Shown piece after piece: positions 23,327-32,194 of a stretch of 52,915 nucleotides of DNA; within the stretch, counting starts at the first letter, position 1, and each line of letters starts with the position of its first letter. Under the pieces are notes generated by a model. It searched no databases. It had not been told where the DNA came from and worked only from the letters and a program-made list of their open reading frames with translations. The translations under genes were made by a program, and so were the position numbers. The DNA lies in IMG/VR virus record IMGVR_UViG_3300035698_032186, positions 1 to 52,915 of that record; one strand, written 5' to 3'. The stretch is from a virus.

Positions 23327-24142
23327 ATGGCTCAGGATAAACACACAGAAGAACACAAGCAGGCAAATAAAAAAACTATAAAAGTAGGAAATCAAGAGAA
23401 AGACCTGATTTTTGATAATGAAGAATTTGAGCTTGAAGATAGTCAGCTTTCAGAAAATGACCTAGAACGTGTCGTCGAACAAATGGTTTCAGGCGAAATG
23501 GATGACCTAAATGAGTCACCCTTATATGAAGGCTGGCTTGAAGAGGCAGACTACCCCGAGGGTTTTGATATTGAAACTTTTAAATCCTTGCCCAGCTTCA
23601 AAAAACGTGTTCAATATGCGAGAGACCATCTTGGTAAAATTGGTGCAGGGTCTGCAAGAATAGTCTTCGGTGTTGATCCTTTTACGGTCGTTAAAATTGC
23701 AATGAATAAAAAAGGTCTGGCACAGAATGAGGCCGAGGTTGATGTTTCAAGAAGGGGATATGATATAACTGCAAAGGTTGATGAATTCGACGGAGAAAGT
23801 TACCTATACATCGAAATGGAAAGAGCTAAAAAGTTGAATAAATCTGATTGGAAAAGACTAACTGGATGGTCTTTTGATGACTGGATGAATACTTTGAATA
23901 ACAGAATGCTGGACCTAACTGGGAATCGAGGTTATCGCAGGATGACTCCAGAAGATTTCGAAGACATTGAAGAAAGTGAATTGTTTAGTGACGTTGTTGA
24001 AATGATGATGAACTTTAGCATGCCTACCGGAGATGTTGCCCGAGCGAGTTCCTGGGGGATAGTAACCAGGGACGGCAAAAAAGTTCCAGTCATGATTGAT
24101 TACGGCCTGACTTCTGACATATTAGAAAAATACTACCTATAA
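23327..24142 (+). CDS. Protein kinase-like fold protein
   Basis: A 271-aa protein. After an acidic 100-residue N-terminal part containing LNE|S (61-64) come kinase-like landmarks: a glycine-rich loop GAGSARIVFG (106-115), VVKIA with Lys123, a hinge YIEMERAKKL (161-170), and a metal-binding-like DYG (258-260). The usual H-R-D catalytic loop is missing; GDVARASSWGIV (235-246) occupies its place. It may therefore be an atypical kinase, an AMP-transferase-like enzyme or a pseudokinase. T7 and related phages use kinases to modify host RNA polymerase, but this protein is not closely like those. It is convergent with the ligase gene, overlapping by six bases. Confidence 0.55.
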   Translation: MAQDKHTEEHKQANKKTIKVGNQEKDLIFDNEEFELEDSQLSENDLERVVEQMVSGEMDDLNESPLYEGWLEEADYPEGFDIETFKSLPSFKKRVQYARDHLGKIGAGSARIVFGVDPFTVVKIAMNKKGLAQNEAEVDVSRRGYDITAKVDEFDGESYLYIEMERAKKLNKSDWKRLTGWSFDDWMNTLNNRMLDLTGNRGYRRMTPEDFEDIEESELFSDVVEMMMNFSMPTGDVARASSWGIVTRDGKKVPVMIDYGLTSDILEKYYL

Positions 24143-26224
24143 ATCTTTTGGTATAGGGATATTATTTCTTGTTAAGTTTTGTCTAAAATCATCCAAAATT
24201 CTTGGAAGATGCTTCTTGAACTTAAATTTATTGCTATTGAGTAATGCATAGAGTTTTTCAAAAGAGCTTATCCCTGACCAGGAAACGCTATTCCCGAACA
24301 ATATTTTAGCCAGGTCGTTTGAATTAGTTGTAACTATTTCCTCTTCAACCTTTACACGTTTTGGTTTCCTCCTCCTGCCTTCAGGCGGAAGTGTTTCGAA
24401 TTTTTGCTTCTTGAGCCCGTCTCTAAAATTGAGCGTGTATCTATAATATTCACCCTCAGCTTCTGCCTCAGTTTTCCATTTGACCACAGCTGCAATGCTT
24501 GTTAGTAAAAGGTTTCTATAAACAGCTTTATATGAACTTTCTTCGGGAGCGCCTGATGTAACATCGGCCATCCATTCCAAATTTCCTACAAAAACATCAA
24601 TTTGTATCATACCCTTTTCGTCGTCCTGTTTTTTTTCTCCGGAAATATCAAAAGCGTGCAAGTGTTCTCCTGAGCTATCAACCAAAGGAGTAAGTATGTG
24701 AAATTGTTTGAGGCCCTTTAGAATCGAGTAATCCGGGGCTTCGCTCTGTGCAAGATGAGTCTTTACACCTTCCCAAAATTGCTCCATATCCAAACCATCC
24801 TCAAGGTTTAGAAACTTTTTTAGATCGTTCATATCGACTGCGATATCAATATCATTAAAAAAGCTCTTATTCTTATTTCCTACAATACGATATTTCAAAC
24901 CTTTGAGTCCCGCTAATTTTAGAGCGTTGTCAATATTAGGTTCAAGCAAGGGTTTAGGCATTGCCGAGTTTGCTCTTGTAAAAACATTTCCACCTTCAAC
25001 AAGACTTGTCTCATCTAGTCTATTTTCTAACCCTTCGGGAATAATCTTCCTGTTTAGAAATTGTTCTGCAACTTCCTTGTTTGTAAGGCCATCATTTAGT
25101 AATGAGTTCATCTTATTAATCAAACCAAGAGCATATTCAATACCATCTTCGGTATCTTGATATTTCTTGTTGATTGTAATGTAATCCTCACCGTTAGCTT
25201 TGAAATCTTTTTGAGTTTGCAAAACAGATAACTTCCAATTATTTAGGTCGGTTTTAAAATCATCCAAATCTTCATCAGCAAATTTGCTTTTTGTTGTTTT
25301 TTTAAAGGTTGTCTCTGCTTCAATTAATTTATTAATGAAATGCCAATTAGTTTCTTTTCTTTTGGTGAATTTTTCGACATCTACTATTTTTACTATCTTG
25401 CCGTCAGGGCTGGTTACAACCACGCCTTCTACCTCTGAGCCAAACTTGCTGTCTATATTTTGAAGCAGCGCCTGGCCTTTTGCGCTTTTCCCCATTTCTA
25501 CAACTTTGGAAAGCAACTTCGCTTTCAATTCTTTTGCTGCTGCCGTTCTCGCTGGTTTCGCCAGGAAGTTACCATATTCATTTATTAGATTTTCAAGATC
25601 AACAATAATGTCGTTACTGAACTCCAGGTCGCTCAATTGCACCTCTGGAACAGAGAAGAACTTCACTTTGCTGTGTTTGTTTATTTCCTGAGCTAAGTCT
25701 TGCCAGACAGCCGGGTCCAGCACCTTACCCTCTTTTGATTTCCCAAAAGATGTTTTCGTGTTGAAAATAACAAATACACCATCACCTATTTTTGCTTCAT
25801 CGTACAATACGATGTTGTGGTCAAAGGAAGGTATTGCCTCTCCTTCTATCTCAAACGTCTCATCGAATTTGATATTGTGCTTCTTTGAAACATTGTTTAT
25901 TATTTTTTCCCAAGGTAAATTTTCCAAAAGAGAAAAGTATTTTTCAAAATCTTTCATGAAGAAAATCCTAGGAACATCTTCTGCACTATTAAAGACCTTG
26001 CTCTTGCTTCGCAGATAAAAGCTACCATCGTGTATTCCCAAGGCCATATAGTTTCCATCCATTTTCTCGGATATATGAAATTTAGCCTTGTCCATATTCC
26101 AAGATTTCAAGAAATCAAGAAGCTCCCGAGGTTTCAGCTTATCTATGTGGATAATGCCTTCGGTTAACGTTTTTATCGTTGAATTAACTTCATTATCTAT
26201 TAGCTCTTTTAGAGAAATTACCAT
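24137..26224 (-). CDS. Nucleic acid ligase-like domain fused to a nucleotidyltransferase-like domain
   Basis: A 695-aa protein. The N-terminal part has ordered ligase-superfamily motifs: I EKMDG (Lys54 as the AMP-accepting lysine), Ia LRSKSK (71-76), III FEIEGEA (124-130), IV EVEGVVV (264-270) and V KIVKIVD (276-282). Residues about 445-465 (YRIVGNKNKSFFNDIDIAVD) fit the G-S-x(n)-D-x-D motif of pol beta-type nucleotidyltransferases, and IQIDVFVG near 545 could supply the third acidic residue. A Lys/Arg-rich linker precedes the C-terminus. The protein could seal RNA or DNA and add or transfer nucleotides, perhaps in end repair. Its N-terminus ends in TLTE|G, a possible packaging site. Its ATG overlaps the upstream stop (TAATG). 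Confidence 0.65.
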   Translation of the reverse strand: MVISLKELIDNEVNSTIKTLTEGIIHIDKLKPRELLDFLKSWNMDKAKFHISEKMDGNYMALGIHDGSFYLRSKSKVFNSAEDVPRIFFMKDFEKYFSLLENLPWEKIINNVSKKHNIKFDETFEIEGEAIPSFDHNIVLYDEAKIGDGVFVIFNTKTSFGKSKEGKVLDPAVWQDLAQEINKHSKVKFFSVPEVQLSDLEFSNDIIVDLENLINEYGNFLAKPARTAAAKELKAKLLSKVVEMGKSAKGQALLQNIDSKFGSEVEGVVVTSPDGKIVKIVDVEKFTKRKETNWHFINKLIEAETTFKKTTKSKFADEDLDDFKTDLNNWKLSVLQTQKDFKANGEDYITINKKYQDTEDGIEYALGLINKMNSLLNDGLTNKEVAEQFLNRKIIPEGLENRLDETSLVEGGNVFTRANSAMPKPLLEPNIDNALKLAGLKGLKYRIVGNKNKSFFNDIDIAVDMNDLKKFLNLEDGLDMEQFWEGVKTHLAQSEAPDYSILKGLKQFHILTPLVDSSGEHLHAFDISGEKKQDDEKGMIQIDVFVGNLEWMADVTSGAPEESSYKAVYRNLLLTSIAAVVKWKTEAEAEGEYYRYTLNFRDGLKKQKFETLPPEGRRRKPKRVKVEEEIVTTNSNDLAKILFGNSVSWSGISSFEKLYALLNSNKFKFKKHLPRILDDFRQNLTRNNIPIPKDL

Positions 26225-26703
26225 TACTTGCCTTTACGAATCGTATCATAAATATCATCCTCATCTGTTAAAAAGTCTTCTTCAGCCTCAACTAGGTCAT
26301 CAATCATTTCTGCAAGCTTTATTAATTGCTGATTAGATTTTTCCATTCTTTCAAGATATTTTGTCAAAGTTTGCCCATGGATTGCATGTTCGTTCGGGTT
26401 GTTATGAACATCTTTGTAAAGATCGCCGAATAAAATATATGCATTCTTCCTGTCAGTTACGGAGTTTTCATATATTTGTTTCCATAGCGATTTCTTTTTA
26501 TCCTCCAAAGAGGAAAGGGAATTGATTAGACTTGCGAAATCGTGAAGCTGTTTATCGGTTTTCTTATCGAGTTCGTCAATTTTAACTGGAACAAACTTCT
26601 GCTCTGGGATTTGAGGATCAAATGACATTTCGGTCAAATTATACCTCTCGTCGATTTCTTCAGGATCAAAGCAGTCTCTATCTCCGTCGTCTTTTTTAGT
26701 CAT
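26224..26703 (-). CDS. Hypothetical acidic helical protein upstream of the ligase fusion
   Basis: A 159-aa protein. The N-terminus is acidic with two Cys-free Asp clusters, and the centre has a conserved-looking block NAYILFGDLYKDV followed by NPNEHAIHGQTLTKYLERME and NQQLIKLAEMIDDL. The C-terminus is acidic (DFLTDEDDIYDTI). I believe similar blocks occur in T4-like phages but I cannot name the protein. Its stop overlaps the start of the ligase fusion by one base, so the two are probably coupled and may act together. It is transcribed away from the baseplate hub gene; the 100-base gap between them is AT-rich and probably holds divergent promoters. Confidence 0.6.
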   Translation of the reverse strand: MTKKDDGDRDCFDPEEIDERYNLTEMSFDPQIPEQKFVPVKIDELDKKTDKQLHDFASLINSLSSLEDKKKSLWKQIYENSVTDRKNAYILFGDLYKDVHNNPNEHAIHGQTLTKYLERMEKSNQQLIKLAEMIDDLVEAEEDFLTDEDDIYDTIRKGK

Positions 26704-26802
26704 GTAAATAAATATTCGATCGATATGTAAAATTTGCTACCAATATTGCATTTATTTTTTTAGTCCATTTATATAAAAATTATCTAAAATATACCTAGTA
26801 GT

Positions 26803-28581
26803 ATGGTAAGATCAGGCGGCGGATTAGTATCGAGAAAATTAACAGGTGCAGGTGTATCCAACAATATTGCTGGGGATATACAGAATACAAGGAAATTTGG
26901 ACAAGCACCAACTCTCCAGAGAGCAGTAGTAATTGATGTTGTCATGGACCCGAACCTATTGTCGGATGAGCAAATTACACGAATCAGCAGGACTGTAAAC
27001 AATCCAAAATTTGCACACGTAATGCCGGTCAACGCAATTATAGCAAAGATGACCAGCGACGCACAGGGAACAATTGCAAAAACAAACACCATTTTGTTCC
27101 CTTTCTTTTCCTCGCATTTCATGCTGCCAATCCAACCAGGTGAAATTGTAGAAGTTATCTATGATGACTATTCTGGCAATGGACATCAAGTTGGGTATTG
27201 GCTCACCAGAACAAGCATGGAAAGAACTGTTGAAGATCCAAATTATACTCATTATGATAGAAGATTTCAACCTTTTAACAACCCAGTCAATTTTTCAACC
27301 GACCAGAAAAAGCGAAGAGGGGAGACCCAGCCCCCGCCAGGATTTCCAAACGGAGGAAATACCCCGGAAACTTTTACTATCACCCCACTCAGCCCGCAGG
27401 ATAGACCATACCAAAGAATAATTAAACAAGCAACAGCTTACTCAAATGGCGTTGAGGGGTTTCGTGACTTTAATTTTTCCAATGGCTCTGTTGTAACCCC
27501 GGAGCCCGTGCCTCGATGGAGAAAGCGCCCGCAAGAGTTTGTCTTGCAGGGGGCAAACAACGCCTTGATCGTTCTAGGTGAAGATCGAAAAGGGGGACCG
27601 CTTGGCGCCCTGATTGATGAAGACCCTGACGCTAAAGAGCAGGCAGGAACAATAGATATCGTTGCAGGCCGAGGAAGATTTCCAGCGGAAAACAATGAAA
27701 ACCCAAACAAAATCTTTGAAGGAAACACTGCTCCTGTTGTGACAGATAATGACAGTAGAGGGCAAGAAACTTATAAAACGCCTTATTTAAACGCCGCTGG
27801 TGAGGGAAGATTGGGGGATAATCCAATTGAGGGCGACCCCGACCTGAAAAGAGACGCCGCTCGACTCTATGTCACAATGCAGTCAAACGTAGATAAAAAC
27901 TTTGGTCTGACCAATATAAAATACACAGAAAACTCCCTACCCGATGGAGACTCGAAGAACGAAATTCTACAACCCTCAGAAGCAGAGGCGAAGAGTCCAA
28001 ATAAAAGCTATGTGGTAGGTAAGGCCGACCATATTCGTTTGATTGCTCGAAAAGACGAAGATAACGGAGTCGAAGGAACAATTCTAATTTTGCGTGAAGG
28101 TGAAAGTGAAAAAGACCTATGTCATCTCTATATGTCAAAAGAGGGTGTTTATGTTGACGGACCAAAAGTTATTCTTGGTCGAGGCTTGGCAGACACAGCA
28201 TCGGCCAAGGCAGACCCGACGCCTGGCGGCGAACCGTGGATTAGATGGACTAAATTTAGAGACACTGTTGATAGGATGCAAAAGGAGATTGATGATCTTC
28301 GAAAAAAACTACAATCACAACATGACGAAACTCAAAGCACAATAGCCGGGATGGCAACAATAATCGAAACGGCTTTCAGCTCAGCCATTGCCAAGCCGTA
28401 CAGCCCTATCAGCGCTCTGCTCGCCATTGGGATCGGAAAAACACTCACCGCCAAGGCGACTTCTTTGAAGACGACGAATGCGTCAGCAACCACAACCGCC
28501 GCCGAAATTGTCAAAAAAGGCACAGATGATACAGTTGCCTCAGTAGAGGCGGCCAAATCGACGAAAATTTTCGGCGAATAA
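26803..28581 (+). CDS. 5: Baseplate hub/spike protein (T4 gp5-like, without visible lysozyme)
   Basis: A 592-aa protein. Residues about 40-135 (VVIDVVMDP, NTILFPFFSSHFMLPIQPGE, VEVIYDDYSG, VGYWLTRTSME) fit the OB-fold of gp5/VgrG-type hub proteins. The middle is long and loop-rich. Residues 380-470 (DHIRLIARKDED, GTILILREG, HLYMSKEGVYVDGPKVILGR) read as repetitive beta strands like a spike. A coiled coil follows and the C-terminus is rich in Ala and Thr. No T4-type lysozyme catalytic segment was seen. Position directly before gp25 and gp6 homologues supports a central baseplate role. Confidence 0.6.
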   Translation: MVRSGGGLVSRKLTGAGVSNNIAGDIQNTRKFGQAPTLQRAVVIDVVMDPNLLSDEQITRISRTVNNPKFAHVMPVNAIIAKMTSDAQGTIAKTNTILFPFFSSHFMLPIQPGEIVEVIYDDYSGNGHQVGYWLTRTSMERTVEDPNYTHYDRRFQPFNNPVNFSTDQKKRRGETQPPPGFPNGGNTPETFTITPLSPQDRPYQRIIKQATAYSNGVEGFRDFNFSNGSVVTPEPVPRWRKRPQEFVLQGANNALIVLGEDRKGGPLGALIDEDPDAKEQAGTIDIVAGRGRFPAENNENPNKIFEGNTAPVVTDNDSRGQETYKTPYLNAAGEGRLGDNPIEGDPDLKRDAARLYVTMQSNVDKNFGLTNIKYTENSLPDGDSKNEILQPSEAEAKSPNKSYVVGKADHIRLIARKDEDNGVEGTILILREGESEKDLCHLYMSKEGVYVDGPKVILGRGLADTASAKADPTPGGEPWIRWTKFRDTVDRMQKEIDDLRKKLQSQHDETQSTIAGMATIIETAFSSAIAKPYSPISALLAIGIGKTLTAKATSLKTTNASATTTAAEIVKKGTDDTVASVEAAKSTKIFGE

Positions 28582-28643
28582 TAAACTTATACTTGCGCTA
28601 GAAAACAGAGATACATTATGAAAAAGATTTTACAGGAGAAAGC

Positions 28644-28898
28644 ATGACCAAGGAATTATTAGCAGAGAAAATTTCCGCAGCAATAACCGACACCGTTGCT
28701 AAAAAGTACCAGGCTAACGCAGCAAAAGATATAAAAGAAGCTTCGGATGCCTGGGGAGAACGGTTGTTTGAATATTTGGATGTCAAAGTTTTTGAGAGAA
28801 TGAAAAGTCTTGAAGGTAAGGTAGCTCAGCTTGAAAAAACAATAGAAGCATTGCAGGCCGCACAGGCTGCCGCCGCAAGTGCAACTACTACGGTATAA
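28644..28898 (+). CDS. Small helical baseplate-cluster protein
   Basis: An 84-aa, almost wholly helical protein (MTKELLAEKISAAITDTVAK), with a final heptad-like coiled coil (LEGKVAQLEKTIEALQAAQA) and an Ala/Thr end. The ATG at 28644 is preceded by CAGGAG. A TTATACTT promoter-like sequence lies 50 bases upstream. Lying between the gp5-like and gp25-like genes it may be a minor baseplate or chaperone component, but no family is recognised. Confidence 0.55.
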   Translation: MTKELLAEKISAAITDTVAKKYQANAAKDIKEASDAWGERLFEYLDVKVFERMKSLEGKVAQLEKTIEALQAAQAAAASATTTV

Positions 28899-28923
28899 AT
28901 TTGTTGGGTAATACTTATTAGAG

Positions 28924-29397
28924 ATGACTAGGAGAAGTTTTAAAAATGTTGGAGTAATTGCTCAAGAACAAAGAAATGATTTTGTTCAACGCAATCGTTC
29001 TACTTTACCAATCGGGGTTAAAACACCTCTTGAATTGGTTGGTGGGAAGTCAACGTTTAGGATGCACACCGACCTCGCTGAACAGGTGAAAGACAATCTA
29101 AGAAATTTGCTTTTAACAAATTGGGGTGAGCGATTGGCGCTTGTGCGCTTTGGAGCAAACCTTAGACCGTTATTGTCTGAGTATTCCAACAAAGATGATT
29201 TTGACACGGAGGCAATGCTCAGAATAAATACAGCAGTTAGTAAATGGATGCCGTTTGTAACTCCGGTTGCGTTCACGTCGAAAGCAGACCTTGAGAATAA
29301 TAATTTTATAGGCAAGATAAAACTTTACGTTGTTTACAGTGTTACACAATTGAATATCGTAGAAGAAGTGTTAGAACTAACATTGTCAGTAATTTAG
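28924..29397 (+). CDS. 25: Baseplate wedge protein (T4 gp25-like)
   Basis: A 157-aa protein of the gp25/GpW lysozyme-like superfamily of baseplate proteins (T4 gp25 is 132 aa). The core is FRMHTDLAEQVKDNLRNLLL, TNWGERLALVRFGANLRPLL, AMLRINTAVSKWMPFVTPVA and a closing strand pair. The N-W-G-E-R and R-x-G-A/S-L blocks are typical. In contractile-tail systems gp25 is the central intersection of the wedge bundle, binding gp6 and the sheath start. It is followed after 11 bases by gp6, the same order as in many contractile-tail clusters. Confidence 0.88.
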   Translation: MTRRSFKNVGVIAQEQRNDFVQRNRSTLPIGVKTPLELVGGKSTFRMHTDLAEQVKDNLRNLLLTNWGERLALVRFGANLRPLLSEYSNKDDFDTEAMLRINTAVSKWMPFVTPVAFTSKADLENNNFIGKIKLYVVYSVTQLNIVEEVLELTLSVI

Positions 29398-29408
29398 GGA
29401 GATGAAAA

Positions 29409-31259
29409 TTGGCACCAGTAGATAGTAAAAAAAAGGTATTGCAAAAGATAAAAGAGAGAAGGTATCTAAATAAGGATTATAATTCTTTAAAGGCAGACCT
29501 TCTCGATTACGCCAGAACGCATTTCCCAGATGTTGTTAGGGATTTTTCCGAATCCAGTTTAACTGGTATGTTGTTGGACTTCGCCGCCTACACGGGCGAC
29601 GTATCCTCCTTTTATTTGGACCATCAATTCCATGAGCTGTCCCCTGACACAGCCGTTGAAGATGCCAATGTCGAAAGACACATAAGGAACGCAAGCGTTC
29701 CTATTGTTGGTTCATCCCCGGCTGTAGTTAAAACGACGTTTCTAATAGAGGTTCCCGCAATCGGCAATCCGGCAATACCAAATCCTGACTCACTCCCTAT
29801 TATCCATCAAGGCACGGTTGTCCGAGCGCAGAACGGTACTCACTTTGAGTTAACAGAAGATTTGGACTATAGATTGCTTGGCAATTCCGGGGAGTTGATC
29901 GCTGAGGTAGAAATTGGCAACCGAGATGCCAACAATGAACCCACTACCTTTATTCTATCGCTCGAAGGGATATGCCTGTCAGGCTTCAGGGAGGTTGAAA
30001 GTTTTTCAGTTGGGTCATTCTCTCCATATAAAAGATTCTCGCTATCAAAGGAAAATGTAACGGAGGTAATCTCCGTCCGAGACTCACTTGGAAATGAATA
30101 TTACGAGGTTGAATTTCTAACACAGGATACGGTTTTCAAAGCAATAAAAAACGCAGCTAATGATTCGGAGCTGGTAAATGAAAACATCGTTCCGATTCCA
30201 GCCCCTTATAGATTTATTACTCGAACTGCGCTTCAATCTAGGTTAACGACGTTAGTCTTTGGCGGTGGAAGTGCAGAATCTACCGAGGATGACATTATCC
30301 CGGACCCTTCTGAGTTTGCAGTGCCTTTGTATGGTAAAAAAGTTTTTTCAAGATTTACGATAAACCCAGGGAATCTACTTCAAACCACCACCCTTGGAGT
30401 CGTTGCTCCAAATACAACTTTGAGTGTTGAGTATCGACACGGCGGCGGACTCGAACATAATATTGGCCGAAGAGAAATTAGAGGGATAAATTCTCTAGTC
30501 ATTAGCTTCCCTGAAAATCCGACGCCAGCGATTACGCAGTTTGTCAGGCAGAGTATCGATGCGCAGAACTTCAGCCAAGCTTCCGGGGGTGAGGACGCTC
30601 CAACAGCTGATGAGTTGAAAGCAAGAATCCCTGCCGTAAAAGCGTCACAAGGAAGAATTGTGTCAAAACCAGATTTGCTTGCAAGAATTTACACAATGCC
30701 GAGCAACTTTGGCAGAGTGTTCCGTGCGTCAATCCAACCTGATCCTAATAACCCGCTCGCTACCAGATTATTCATAATCTCAAGAGATGCAGATAGCAGA
30801 TTAATTCTATCACCGGATAGCCTAAAAACAAACCTAAGAAAGTTTTTAAATGAATACAGGCTTATATCCGACGCAATAGATATCTTGGATGCCCAGGTGC
30901 TTAACTTTCAAATTGAATTTTCAATTGTCACCGATCCAGCTTCTAATTCAAGCCTTGTTTTACAAAATGTAATAAACAGGCTTGTAGAATTCTTCAACAT
31001 AAAAAACTTCGAGATTGATCAACCAATTGTTCTTGCTGAAATACAAAACATTATTTTTAACAACCTTGGTGTATTGTCCGTGAATGAAATAAACATTAGA
31101 AACGTCTCAGGGGTGGTTGGCCAAGAGAATGTTAGAGAGTATTCCGACATTCAATTTGACGTGGATACAAATACAGACCGAGGGATTATTATTGGTCCTC
31201 CTGGCTCTATATTTGAACTTCGATTTTCCAATTTCGACATCATAGGAAATGTCGTTTGA
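29409..31259 (+). CDS. 6: Baseplate wedge protein (T4 gp6-like, baseplate J family)
   Basis: A 616-aa protein (T4 gp6 is 660 aa). The N-terminal segment YLNKDYNSLKADLLDYARTH, DVVRDFSESSLTGMLLDFAA and FYLDHQFHELSPDTAVE is the hallmark of gp6. The C-terminal half has the baseplate-J-like alpha-beta core (VKASQGRIVSKPDLLARIYT, FRASIQPDPNNPLATRLFII). It forms the wedge dimer ring that holds the baseplate together. The start is a TTG at 29409: AGGGA at 29395-29399 is well spaced for it, whereas the nearby ATG at 29402 is out of frame. Its stop is followed by a 49-base regulatory leader and a GIY-YIG gene. Confidence 0.88.
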   Translation: MAPVDSKKKVLQKIKERRYLNKDYNSLKADLLDYARTHFPDVVRDFSESSLTGMLLDFAAYTGDVSSFYLDHQFHELSPDTAVEDANVERHIRNASVPIVGSSPAVVKTTFLIEVPAIGNPAIPNPDSLPIIHQGTVVRAQNGTHFELTEDLDYRLLGNSGELIAEVEIGNRDANNEPTTFILSLEGICLSGFREVESFSVGSFSPYKRFSLSKENVTEVISVRDSLGNEYYEVEFLTQDTVFKAIKNAANDSELVNENIVPIPAPYRFITRTALQSRLTTLVFGGGSAESTEDDIIPDPSEFAVPLYGKKVFSRFTINPGNLLQTTTLGVVAPNTTLSVEYRHGGGLEHNIGRREIRGINSLVISFPENPTPAITQFVRQSIDAQNFSQASGGEDAPTADELKARIPAVKASQGRIVSKPDLLARIYTMPSNFGRVFRASIQPDPNNPLATRLFIISRDADSRLILSPDSLKTNLRKFLNEYRLISDAIDILDAQVLNFQIEFSIVTDPASNSSLVLQNVINRLVEFFNIKNFEIDQPIVLAEIQNIIFNNLGVLSVNEINIRNVSGVVGQENVREYSDIQFDVDTNTDRGIIIGPPGSIFELRFSNFDIIGNVV

Positions 31260-31308
31260 CGAGACAAGACGTATCCTTTGGCATGTATTAGCTCCATAGG
31301 AGTTAAAT
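31260..31308 (+). promoter_or_regulatory. Conserved leader with ribosome site in a hairpin (copy 1)
   Basis: The whole 49-base gap between gp6 and the GIY-YIG gene is 40/49 identical, counted by eye, to the 49-base gap at 37267. AGCTCC (31290-31295) can pair with GGAGTT (31299-31304), burying the GGAG ribosome site in a short stem; at the variable position G-U here is A-U in copy 2, so pairing is kept. In T4, I-TevI is controlled by a hairpin hiding its ribosome site. Similar control is inferred. Confidence 0.6.
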
Positions 31309-32112
31309 ATGAAAAAAAAGTATTACGGAAGTTCAAAATCTGGTGGCATATACAGAATAACAAATACCAAGAATGGTAAAATTTATATTGGCTCTGCCAA
31401 ATGTTTTCAAGTAAGAGCGAATCAGCGCCGTTCCGCCTTGATAGGTGCCAGACACCAGAATAAGCACCTACAGGCCTCGTTTAATAAGCATGGCAAAGAT
31501 GCTTTTTTGTTTGAGGTAATAGAAATTGTTGAAGGTGACAAAGGCGAGCGATATAAAATTGAACAAAAATATATTAACAAGCTAATCAAAGCCAGTGCCT
31601 GGGAGGGAGCTTTCAATTTCAGGAAAAATACAATTCAGAAAGAACGCTCGTGCGGCTCAAAAACCCCGGAAGAAACAAAAAAGAAAAAATCTGATTCAAT
31701 GAAAAAAATTTGGGAAACAAGGACCACGGGAAAAAGGGCAGGAATAATGAAAAATTGTATTGAATCACGAAAAGGGTATGTTGCCTCCGAAGAAACTAAA
31801 AAAAAGATAAGGCTTGCACGTTCAAAACAGGTTTTTACCAAACAGCACCGAGAAAAGCACAAGGCCGCAGTACGAAAGGCCCTTTTAGGCAAACCTCGAT
31901 CGGATGAGGTGAAAAAGAAAATAAGCAAAAAAAGAATTGAACGATATAATAAAACAGCAAGGCGTGTAGCGCAGGTCACTTTGAAGGGAGAAGTAATTGC
32001 AACGTACCTCTCTCCTAAGATGGCAAAGGATAAAACAGGAATACACGGTATTGCTAAAGCATGCAAAAACCAAAAACTACATGCAGGAGGATTTTGTTGG
32101 GTTTATATATAG
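31309..32112 (+). CDS. GIY-YIG homing endonuclease, apparently intact
   Basis: A 267-aa protein. GGIYRITNTKNGKIYIGS (residues 12-29) carries the GIY and YIG motifs, followed by the catalytic-type Arg36, HLQASFNKHGKDAFLFEV and a Glu in the helix. Residues about 115-215 are NUMOD3-like basic repeats (SEETKKKIRLARSKQVF). The C-terminus (GEVIATYLSPKMAKDKTG and a final Phe-Cys-Trp) is a NUMOD1-like helix-turn-helix. It lies between gp6 and the next structural gene as a free-standing mobile endonuclease, like the T4 Seg proteins. A shortened relative with the same leader sits at 37316. Confidence 0.85.
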   Translation: MKKKYYGSSKSGGIYRITNTKNGKIYIGSAKCFQVRANQRRSALIGARHQNKHLQASFNKHGKDAFLFEVIEIVEGDKGERYKIEQKYINKLIKASAWEGAFNFRKNTIQKERSCGSKTPEETKKKKSDSMKKIWETRTTGKRAGIMKNCIESRKGYVASEETKKKIRLARSKQVFTKQHREKHKAAVRKALLGKPRSDEVKKKISKKRIERYNKTARRVAQVTLKGEVIATYLSPKMAKDKTGIHGIAKACKNQKLHAGGFCWVYI

Positions 32113-32194
32113 GGCAATGAGATTTTATTTTAGAACTACTTATCGTTATAACAAATTTTAAAGTTGATAATCATAAAGAAAAATTGTTGATGTT

